Source: Dirofilaria immitis
Taxonomy: Eukaryota; Nematoda; Chromadorea; Rhabditida; Onchocercidae
DNA length: 64,000 nucleotides
NCBI GenBank assembly: GCA_024305405.1
Contig: JAKNDB010000068.1
Span: forward strand, 6,439,501-6,503,500
Reading direction: 5' to 3'
Below are positions 1 to 11,500 of the stretch, piece by piece. Made by a program: the position numbers and the translations under genes. A model generated the notes under the pieces. That model saw nothing but the letters and a program-made list of their open reading frames with translations, did not search any database and was not told the origin of the DNA. Position 1 is the first letter of the stretch. Every line of letters begins with the position of its first letter.

Positions 1-223
1 AAAATTGATACTTATTATGGTTTGGAGAAGGACATCAAAATCAAGTGTCAAAATATTTCCAAAATTCATAAAGTAGGAATTAAAAATATATGACGATTAA
101 TAAATGAATGTTATATATTGATGAATAAATACGACTAACTGATGATTGATATTAATAATGGATTAATTATTTGCTTGGATTCATTTATTAGCAAACATTA
201 ATAAAATAAATCTATATTTTCAG

Positions 224-1320
224 GAAACAGTGCAAACAACGATGCCACATCTTACTATCTCCACCAGAGTATTCTGAAACAGCGCTCATTCATACTAGAA
301 AGTATTTTACAACAAAAATATTCACTTCCGACTGATCAATTACTTGTGATCGATAATGAGGATCGCATCATTTTTCCATATCTAACGGATGATGATATGA
401 AATTTGTTAGCTCCTTTTGAAATAATGACACATTTATCTTTCGAACATTAAAATTTTAAATTTCATTTATTACTCTACATTTTGAACCACTTCAGTTACT
501 TACCTATTTGTATACGGGTGAAATAATATTGCCGAAATTTGATGGCTTTGCTCGAGTTGGTCGTGTTCTATCGCTATTAATTGATCGTGAACATTTGATC
601 AATATTTTCATGCAATGGCAGAAATTAATTGTCGAAAATCTTCTTCAAATCGAAAAGGTTCTAGTTCTTTTCTTTGGTAAAACTATCTTTTGAATTTAAT
701 AGAACCAAAGAGTACGAAATTTTGTAGCAATTTATCTTGTCGTTGTTTGTCTATATTTTACAATGTTTATGAGAATTCAGTTTAAATAATCATAAATAAT
801 TATAAATATTATTGCATAAATCTATTGCAATTTTAGTATTTATTTATGATAAGTGCAACTTATTGAAATCATGGTATTCTATTGTTGAGCATTTAGATAA
901 TTTCGTTAAATGTCCATATAATTTGTTATGCGTGAAATGTTTTCAAAGATTTTATTCTTTTCATTCGAAATGAAAACATTAAAATTTTAGAATAATAATA
1001 ACGATCGCATTGTTGAAGAGAGTTTCAAAGCATTAATATCGGTGTTCAGTGCTCCATATGGAGCATTACCTTACGTCAAGAGAATGGCACTTTCCTTACT
1101 TGCTGATCAGGTCCTTCCTTTATTCATAATTTTAATAATTTTTTTTTAATTAAAAATTTATATTGCTCATTTGCAGATAACAAAAAGTAATGAAGCTTTG
1201 GCAGAAAAATATAACGAACAGTCGCAATACGATCATTATAGAATTGGACATTTCATAAAAATTGCATTGAAGCTAAAACGTATCATCACTTCGGTTAAGA
1301 AAATACCATGTTTTATTTAA
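224..1320 (+). CDS. BTB/POZ-domain protein, 3' part
   Basis: The 5' exons lie outside the window; bases 1-223 read as intron ending in a TTTTCAG acceptor. Exons read at about 224-396, 499-658, 837-931, 990-1109 and 1177-1320. The first two join in phase and give the second half of a BTB fold: an LHQSILKQRSFILESIL helix (the usual 'H+..L..RS..F...L' motif), then FLLTYLYTGEI, a classic BTB strand-helix signature. The C-terminal 140 or so residues hold two Cys-containing helices (CPYNLLC) and a basic tail ending IKKIPCFI-like before TAA. BTB domains dimerise and often bind CUL3, but no Kelch, MATH or ankyrin repeat is visible in this part, so the family cannot be named. The small exon at 837-931 and its donor are the least certain. 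Confidence 0.65.
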
Positions 1321-1868
1321 ATTATTATAATAGGCTTACTTCAAAATTATGCCATCTGATCTCATGTCAATAAATATCTCTATCATTAATGTAACTGTTG
1401 TCATTAACAGACTATAACAAAGAAAGAAAAGATTCAAAGGTCGAATCCGTTTTCGGATAAAATATTGTTTAAAATGTAATTGATTGAAAAGGGAATTCGA
1501 ATTATTGATTTTTACTTTTTTTTATTAAAAAAGGCTGGAGTTTGGATTTCTACTAAATACTAACAGGAAGAATTAGCAGAAAAGCCGAAATTTATTAAAA
1601 AATATTTCTGAAAGACGAACAAGAAATTAAAATATTTTTCTATTAAAAAAATAAGTATTCCTCATGTGATTTAAACATCAGATAATATTTAAACAAACTA
1701 TTATAATATGGTGAAGGAAATTATGTAACTGATACTAATTTTCATTTACTAGTGACAGATTATGCATATTATGCGAAATTATTATTATATAAATGATAGA
1801 TGATAAGATCAGACAATCAATTTATTATTTTTATTAGCTCGAAAAAGTGACATTGCTCAGTTGAGATA
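1321..1868. other. intergenic, no feature seen
   Basis: 548 bases of AT-rich DNA between the BTB stop codon and the kinase start. It should hold the polyadenylation site of the first gene and the promoter or trans-splice site of the second. No conserved coding segment, RNA gene or repeat was recognised. Confidence 0.5.
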
Positions 1869-4428
1869 ATGAACTCTTTCGATGAAAACAACGAATCAAA
1901 ACTTGTAGAATTCCCAAATGGCAAAGTAAAAATTTTTCATTTATTTATCGCAAAATTGAATTTAATATAATATGTTGAGCTTGTAACCTTTCTTTCTCTT
2001 ATTCGATTATAATATCGAAGTAGTAGCTAAATTATATAAATTAGAGGAAACTGACGGTATATAATCACGAAATTTGAATTTTTGCAGATAGTTGGAGCAC
2101 GATGGATAGTAAGAAGAATTTTAGGAACCGGCGCTTATGGGGCAGTTTATGAAGTGCAAAGCGTAACAAATCCTCTAATCAGTGGAGCACTCAAAGTAAA
2201 TTGGGAAAAATTTTCAGTAAAAATTTTATTCGAAATCAAAATCCTAATAAATTCGTACCATTAATATTTAATGTTTTATCAGAAAATTTTTTAAATTAAC
2301 TACAGAATATTCTGCAAAAGTATATATTTTCGTTAATGTATTATTGAATTTTAACTGCGTAACCATTGAAAATTTTTAATGATAATTTCTTCTTCCAGGC
2401 TGAATCAAACTCTGCAACAGATAGCATTTTGAAATTGGAAGTTGAAGTATTAAAGCAACTACAAAATCGTAAATATACCGTCCGCCTATTGCATTCTGGC
2501 AAAGAGAAACATACAGGTTAGTAAAGTCATTTTGAATTATTTCTTTGTTCTATATTGTGATTTATAAAAAAATAAATATAAAAAAATTGTAAATCAACTT
2601 TGAGAAATACGGCAGTTATCTTATAATATTGTATATTGTATAAAAAAATTCAAATTCTTCACTAGAGTGATTTAATTTTGAAGTTACATGGTGATGACAT
2701 TGTGCGGTCCGGATTTATTTACAGTGAAACAAATGAAGAATCTGGCAACATTCAGTGAAAGTACTATACTTCGTATTGCCATTCTAAGCTTGTATGCCAT
2801 TAAACAGGTGTAAAATTGCAGTCTTAAAATTTAAAATTATTGTCGAAGAGAATAGCATTGAAGTAAACCTGTAGCATTTTGCTGCATACTCGAAGAATTC
2901 AGAAGATATTTGACATTTCTATAATCATTTGCATAACAATGATTTTCGGGAAGAATTTGTAAGTTTAATTGTTGCAGTTGCATGAAATTGGCTTTGTACA
3001 CCGTGATATAAAACCCAGCAATATAGCAATATCGCCATCTGCCACTGATCGCCATATTATGTATTTGCTGGACTATGGAATGGTCCGAAAATATGCGATC
3101 TACAGTGATAAGCGATGGCTTATCAGACCACCGAGAAAGCGGGTCCAATTTAGAAAATCTTGAGCAATTTCAGATTTTGTTTAAAACTTGGGAACAAATT
3201 TTTAAATAAGCTGATTTTCTAGAACAACTTTTTTCTGATATCCATCGTTTTCATTGATATAAGACAAAAACATCCGCTCTTTTTATGAATAAATGATAAG
3301 TTTTTGACTATTCTGCAGGTTTTACTTCGTGGAACACTGCGATATTGTTCGGTAAATACTCACAAACGGCATGAACAGGTTTGCAAAGCAACGATAAAAT
3401 GAAAAAAGTCATCAAGCATCTATGGCGTATGCTAATATCCAAGAATAGATCACTTTACTGAATGTTAAAAACTTCAAAAGATTCGAATTACAAGAGTGAT
3501 AATGAAATACACATTTCATTTCACAATAACAATTATGGTTTCACGAACATGCGCCTACATGTAAACTGAAAAGTGAATAGACATATAATCTTATAAAGAA
3601 ATGGATGAACAAAAATCTGATTCCCGTTTCAGGGACGTGTTGATGACCTCTGGTCACTGATGTACATGTTGATTGACTTACGCAGCAATCACTTACCATG
3701 GGGCAAAGCGACACGTGAAGACCGTATTCTCTATCTAAAAGAATCTGTTTCTGACAAGCAACTTCTGTCGAACGGCAAAATGGAATTTTATGAACAGATC
3801 TTGACACATCTCCGTAAACTACGTTACCCAGACAGGCCCGATTATCGCTACATGTACAAAATGGTATGGGTCGACGATGAATTTCTGGCGATAACAATAC
3901 TATCAATTTACCTAAATTTCAGTATGCGGTATTCTCTGGACATTGTCAAATAATCAATAAAAATTCTTCAGATGATATCGCCAATGATAAGGAAACGGTA
4001 CTTCTTCAATGAACCGTATGACTGGGAAGTTTTATCAGAAGGCGAAACTCAGGAAGAATCATTATCGTTGAAAGAATCCTATACATCAGCTAGTTTCAAT
4101 ATAAAATGCAAGTCTTTTTTGATATTTCAATTTATGCTAAACTTTGATGTGCAACAAAATCCTCTCTTCAAGAGAAGCTGCTTGTCCCAGTACAAGAAGA
4201 TATCAAAACACTTGTCTAATCGCATCTAAATATGATTTCTATTATGATTTAGCTTCCAATTTAATACCAGAAGATATACCATTGGCACAGGAACATGCAT
4301 TTGAAGAAGGAAAAAATGATGTGCCGGATATAATGAAAACCGCTTATCATATCTGTCGTCGCCGACAAGATCGTGACCGACGTGCGCTGCAAGAAGAAAG
4401 TAACATACCAAATGAAGATTTACCATAA
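1869..4428 (+). CDS. CK1-group, tau-tubulin-kinase-like protein kinase
   Basis: Exons read near 1869-1926, 2088-2196, 2399-2517, 2684-2808, 2977-3139, 3320-3378, 3634-3861, 3972-4110 and a last exon ending at 4428. The protein starts MNSFDENN. It then has a glycine loop (LGTGAYGAVYEV), a Lys strand (GALK), a catalytic loop HRDIKPSN, the metal-binding triplet as DYG instead of DFG (LLDYGMVRKY), a short activation segment with RGTLRYCS, and DDLWSLMYMLIDL in helix F. The HRDIKPSN form, the missing APE motif and a final NEPYDWE segment are typical of the CK1/TTBK families that are greatly expanded in nematodes, many of them male- or sperm-enriched. The join into the exon at 2684 is out of phase by one base, and the reading of the last exon before 4260 is uncertain. 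The Asp and Lys needed for catalysis are present, so an active kinase is likely despite DYG. Confidence 0.85.
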
Positions 4429-5543
4429 ATCCATTTCCAGACTAGCTGCAAAATTGTTGCAAATCAGTTTAAAAAATAAATTATTTCATGGGACAACTTT
4501 TATTATCTAACCTTATCATAATAAGAATTTGATCTACGCATGTAGCAAAACCACGTTCTGATACTATGAAAATATTGCCACTTTGTCCATAAAAGCTAAA
4601 ATATGGTAACAAAATGTAAACATTTAGTTATGCTTCAGATAGACTGCATTTTCGATAGACTGTTCCCATCAATCAACATATAAAATCATCCTACCAAAAT
4701 TTAATGAAGAGTTATGGAACAATTTATATTGCCCCATAAATTTACTTAATACTCTTGGAAACACTCAATTTACAATTTTATAGGGGAAATTCAAGTTGAT
4801 GCACTGAAATTCAACCATCGAAAATAACTGCTGAAAACTTCATACTTTTAGCTGATATAGTATACTATTGCAGCAATTTCCATGTAGAAAATGTACCACA
4901 TTATTTAAGGTTGATAGTACGAATTTTTTAAACAAGACGACATTGTCAAGCACGACAGTATGCCTCTATTATACAACAACACATATTAATTTCATCAAGG
5001 TAACACCATAGAAGAGATTTTTAGGAAATTAGAAAATGAAGAGTTTCATATCACTGTAATTGAAAAAAAAATTCAAGAAGCAAAATCATAACAAGCATGA
5101 AATAATATTAACGCTACATATGTAGAAAAATGCAAGAATAAGATTTTTGCAATAAAGCACATAACTAACTAAACATAACGGGCAATCAAGACAAACACAA
5201 TTCACAAATTAAATTCATTTTTATATATTAACGTCTAAATAACTTTGAAAAAATACAAGAATAAGATTTTTCACAATAAAGGGTTTTTTAAAACACCTCA
5301 GAATTCATGAAAAATTTTGGAAATATATTTATACAGTCTGGATAAATCAGAAAGTTTCTAGCAAGAATTTTGTTATATTGTGAAATAATATTAACGCTAC
5401 ATATGTAGATAAGTACTTCAGATTTTCCATATTTCGAATAATAAATATGGAAAAAGATAAAGAGATAGAACTTTCATAAATTACTCAAGTCAAAAAGTAA
5501 TGTCATATGGAAAATAAATAGTATGAATATGAAGTTAAAAATA
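4429..5543. repeat. 3'-3' intergenic with a dispersed direct repeat
   Basis: This spacer lies between two convergent genes. A segment of about 30 bases beginning AATAATATTAACGCTACATA occurs at about 5102-5129 and again at about 5386-5412. A neighbouring piece, CAAGAATAAGATTTTT, occurs at about 5133 and 5258. These look like pieces of one diverged repeat. No open frame or RNA gene was seen. Confidence 0.45.
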
Positions 5544-8500
5544 TTACATATTTTCTTCAGCAGCTTGAGCCTCTTGCAAAATCGTATCGAATGAAAAGGG
5601 GACAAATGCATAACCAAGACCTTTGTAGAATTTGCTTTGAAATTCAACCCTGAAAATTAAATAATTTAGAAAGCATTGTATAATCAGTAATTCGTAACTT
5701 TTTCAAATTAAGAAGTAGAATCGTTTTCATTAATTTATTACACGAAACTGATCACTAAAAATGACCTTCGACAATTGCATTAAACGATTTAATAAGTTTT
5801 TTTTCTTTTTCAAAATAAAATTTGAAAACACACCAGTGAAGACGAAGCGCATGTAGAAAAGCGCTGAGACCTTCCATCAAGACTAAAATTAAAAATGAAA
5901 GAGAAGCAAATAAAAAAATAGTATATATGTCGCCACCGCTCCCATATAACCATTTAACATGAAAGCTTGGCGAAAAACCATTGTCCATAATACATCTGAC
6001 AACTCTAGAAAATGCCGAACATGATCAAAATATACTGGCAAGACTATTTATCGGTAATATGAAAAAACATAATTCAATTTTACTTTTATATCATACAGTT
6101 TAAGAGAAAAATTTCCTATTTTTGCAAATCATGCAACGTCACGCCTGTAATAAGGAATTCATTGTCACTTCTCCTTCTTTCCTTTTTTCCTTGATCTACT
6201 ACCATTCTCCCAAAGAATATTAGCATTAAATAAAAAGCGTATGATATTGAAAGTTCACTAAAATATAATTTAATGAAGTATGAAAAACTCAATATCAAAA
6301 AAAAAAGTGAAAAGCAACATTGACTTACGAGCATGAGCAAGCGAAAGCGCCCAAAGTCGAAGATAGGAAGCAGTATGCGATATGCAGCCTAGAGCAAATT
6401 CAATGGTATGAATAGTCTGATAAACCATAATATCAAAAAATCGAACTGAAATGCATTTCAAATTTAAATATTAAAAATATTGAATTTTCTTAAGCATCAA
6501 AATCAGTTGCTTTTTTCAGATAAATCTTTCCCAAAAGTTAGAAATCACGACTGACTTTTTCCTCAAAGTGCGTAATAGATGATCTTGATGAATCATGATG
6601 GATTATATGTGCATCTTCACCATTCGATTCAGCATGAACACTCTAAAAAAAAGGAATGAGATGACCTTTCGAGAATTCATAAACAAAATTAAATAGGCAG
6701 AACAAGAAATTCAAAAATGTTAGCCTAAACATGGAGACAAATTGATGAAAAGAATAACATCAAACATATTTCTGAAAAACTGATAGTGGAGATAATATGT
6801 TCTGTATTATGAATGTCTAGAATATTTAATTATTTGACCATACTATAAAAATTATAAACTATAAAAAAAAAAATTGAAGTAGCGTTGGAAACGACTCATT
6901 TAAGTGCCGCTCGCTCGGCGCTATATAATTGCTCGAATTCCTATTTTCCCATTGAAAAATCGAAATTATGCGAATCTAAATTTTGAAATGCACCATGAAT
7001 TTTGAAACTTTAAATAAGTCACTAGAAGGAAAAGAAAGTGACAGACTCAATTTTCTCAAAAATGACCGATTGCTGGACCGCCTGTAATACCGTGGGAATT
7101 GTTTAATCGGTGCTTCTTATACAGTGTACAATGAGCGGCACTTGAATCATTGCCACTATCACTAGAGTCATTTTCGATTACACCCTAAAAACACGCACTA
7201 CCACAAGCACATATTATCAAATCTAAACAACAATAATAACAATTACTAATCCAGACGAGCTGAAAGCAAATTCTACTAAAACTGGCAATTAAAAATTTTG
7301 AAATTCTAGAAACAAAAAATTCTAGAAAAAAATTCATCGTTCGAGCCCCTTAATTTATAACTTTCAGCCAGTATGGATAACACTTGCACTCAAAGACATT
7401 CAAATATGGCAAATTTCAAACCAAGTTAGAAATGCCCATGGTAGCTCGTTCTTTGTGTTTCTTCCATTGCATGTATGGTTTTCCGAATAACATAATCGGG
7501 ATGCACGCTGCTGCGATAAGCACAAATAATGTTTCAAAGAATGACTAAAATTACTGAAATTCCTGTAGACAATAATTTAATCAAAATGAAAAAATACTAG
7601 AGCATGCATTATGTAAGACTTTTTCCCTTATTTTCAGTAAGAACTTTTATACTTGACATAAAAGAAATTCAAATGAACTTCCAAGATAACTCATGAATGA
7701 AAAAAATCTGAAGCTCACCTGACCCGGATACCAAAGATTCAGATGACATTGGGGATACACATTTCCTTCAGGATCAACAAATCCAGACGGGCGATTCTTC
7801 ATCATAAACATGCTAATAAGCCCTATCAGCAACGATGGGGCACAATTAGACGATGGATATTCATAACCCAAAATATACCCATTCTGTAACGTTCAGAAAT
7901 AAAAGAAGCTATTGAAATATAGGTCCTAACGCTGGCAAAATGAAAAAATCGTCGTGTAAATTATATATCTTTACAGTAGCTAGGAATCTTGCGAAAATAA
8001 CCACTATGATCCAGTTTTTGGTTTACCATAACTCAATATTCCTTTAGCATAACTATTTAATTAAACGAATGAAATCTGATAATTTCTGTTTCTAGACAGT
8101 AATTTTAGTCCTAATTTTTAGGAATGCTAATATCTCAAAAATTTCGAGTAACATCAATAATTGGCTTTTATCATATTTATTAGCGGGACTATATAACATG
8201 TATTTGCCAACATTTTACCTTAGCAGAGAAGAGTAACCATTTGAAGACAATCTCTATGCAAAGATAAATAAAAATACAACCAAGGAATAACATTTGTGGA
8301 ATAAACATGTACAAAATATCCAAATGAGAATCAAAGTATCTGCAATTAACAATAAATCAAGTTAGTTTCACCTTGGAAATTTTGCAAATAGGAAGTGAAC
8401 TTAATCATACATTAATTCCTCATTCAAGTCATATCTTTAATTCATACAGAATTAATGACATTGTCTTAATTCTTACAATAGATTCAAAAGCAGGAAAGAG

Positions 8501-11500
8501 AGAAGCAAGATATGTAATTAAGCTTAAGTCCTTCACGCTTAAAAATTGAAAATTTGAATAATTGTTTAAAATATTAATATTGTATTAATAATATTATATA
8601 TATTATTAATATTATATTAATAATACTATATATGTTATTAATATTATATTAATAATATTATATATATTATTAATATTATATTAATAATATTATATATATA
8701 TTTTTTGAGATTAGAGTATCCATAAAAAGCTATTTTGAATCAGAACATACTTGTAATTTTCATAACTCAATATGATACCAAATGTCATTTGTGCAATACC
8801 AATTATGACAGACATTTTCATTTTCATCGAGTTCAAAAAATTCAATTTATTACTCTCAGCAAGGTTCCAAATTGGATCAACGCCTATAGGATAAGGTCCC
8901 ACTGACTGAAATAGAAAAATAAACTACTCGTGTAGATGCATTAGTAAGTCATAGGTAATCTAACAAAAAAAAAAGCAAAGAGAAATAAAAGAGTCCAACC
9001 ACGTTGTAATAAGCCCATTGCGGCGTAAGCATAAGTTCTTTCTCAGATTCAAGTTTATTTAAATTCGAATAGATATTTCGCCATGAACTCCCGAATAAAT
9101 TGAATGATTTGCTGTATGCATCGTTATAAATAAATCCTGTATATACCGAGAAGCAACCCATCAAAAAAATCACATAACGACCATTAAAAAATGTTTGAAA
9201 AATCTGAAAAATATTCAAATATTAAAAATTAACACTACTGCATCCAACAGATTTTTGCATGAACTGGAATTTGAATAACTCAAACTGTATTTGAAAATAG
9301 TATTGACAAAGCCTTCTGTTGTGTAGCGCTCGTGCAGCCCTGGACATCTAAGGGCATCACAGACTTGTTATTGCTCAACTTCATGCGGCTAAACACCGCT
9401 TGTCCCTCTAAGAAGTTGTCTGGGAAAAGAAGGATCACTACATTTAAATCATAATAGAATTATCAACTTCATCGTTTATCCGAGCTGCTTCCAACTGTTT
9501 TTCGCGATATATAAAAAGAGGGCGCAGAGAAGCATAATAAGTCCATGGCCGCAATCGCCAAACATAATAGCAAAATGAAAGGAAATGTAATCATCGTATA
9601 CGGAGCTAAAAATCACACTTTTAGTATATTTACTAACAAAAAGTTGTTTTCAAGAAAAAAATCAAGAAATAAAAATAAAAAGAATAAAAGAAGAATTAAG
9701 TCCCGAAAAATCAATTTTTCAAGTCGATATATTTCTATCCAACGAAATTTCAGAGATCAATATTTTCACTGAATAAATTGAAAATTACTGTACCTGGATT
9801 TATTTCCCGATATGATGCAATGCCATATGCGTCAACAATGTTTTGGAATCCGCGGGTGAATTTATTAACACGATGGAAAGTTGGCGGTGCTTCCGTTATA
9901 TCTGACATACGATTTAGAATTGACGGTACAGTACTTCCTGATTCTTCCTAAAAATAAGGTCTAAACATTTTAAAATTCATAACTTTAACACAATGATCTC
10001 TGCAGAACATAAAATAGTTTCTGGAGATCTCAATTTGTTAGAAAATACAAATTAGCAGAAAAAATATGTAAACAAAGAAATTGAACTAACTGTCCCTCTT
10101 TTGAGTGCCAATTGAATTCGATTTAAATCAGCTACTGGACACCAACATTCAGCAATCAAACATTTCTGGGTAACATCCAAGTTGAATAAATTTAATGTAT
10201 GGTAGATGGATTTGATTTTACGCACTTTTGTCAACCACATACGTACATTTTTTGATGCAGCAACCTAAATATATGATAATTTAATGGTTTAAGGAATCGT
10301 CTAGAATATTTCTGAAACTTTAACTTAAAATTTCAAGGAGGTTTGAATGTTAATTAATTAAGATCAAGAAATAAAAGTAACCAGGACGCGATGCCGATGG
10401 TCTTGTGTTTGTCCTAAAACCGTTTTTAGATCTTCAATACGAGTCATTACTCCTATCGACATCTCCCGCCGTTCTTGAGGAGTATCCGGACACGGATAAA
10501 GGGTTGCTCGAAAGCTAAAATGAATAAAACTTTATGTGTAAGAATTAGATCACAAATGTCTCAGTTTTTCAACAAACCAAAAAGCATACCCTTCGCAAAT
10601 TTTTTTGACGCGAGTTTTTAATTGATCTCCTTGAAAAAATATAATGAATACTGTATTGATGACTGGATCTCCCTGAAAAATCTACACTTTACCTGAACAT
10701 TCGATACTAAAAACTTAATTAAAGACTGCTATAAATCAGTATTAAATATTTTGCTTACATCAATTTTAGGGAGGAATTTGTCAATTTTTTGAATAATGGA
10801 TACGAACTTTATATCCTGATCAGAAAGAAATTTGCCGAAGAAATTTATTATTTAAATAGATAAGGAGATGATGAATGAAATACCGGCTACATAAATTGCA
10901 AGAAATAGAAATAATGATTTACAGTAGTAGCGTCGATAAGTGGTTCCGCTATTTCAGACTGTCGCAAAAGACATTACCACGACATGCGCGCCATAATAGT
11001 CGTTCAAATGCTGGAAGTCGCTCTCGGTGAATAACACCAGCAACAAAACTACAATAGAAAGTTTTTAATTATTACTAATACTGAAGAGACCAATCAAGAA
11101 AAATGATGCAAGCTTTCATTAACCAATTTATGCATGCAATAAACTATGGAAGTCTCAAACTTTACTTTGAAATAAAAATATAGCTCTATTTGGAAATGTT
11201 TCGGACAGAACTGTATTGTCTGCCTCTTGAAATCAAAAAACAGTCAAAAAAATGAAATATCTTTTAACACTGCTATAAACTACAATCGCATAATCAAAAT
11301 TTTAAGACTTACCGTTTAGAAAATGAATAAAACACGAAGAAAAGAAATAAATTTCAAAAAAACTAAAGATGAGAAAGTTTTGACTAATCACTTTTTAGAT
11401 TAAAAATCGGCTTATACATAATTGGAAAACATTAAACAAACAAGGAAATAACAAATGATTTCGCAATATTATTGCAACTGAAAGACAAAAAAACAGGTTA

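Noticed and set aside
10752..10840. Minus-strand coding-like stretch ([15 protein letters not shown]) between V-ATPase exons
   Set aside because: The flanking exons (ending LIDATT and starting GDPVINTVF) join seamlessly in the conserved protein, leaving no place for it.
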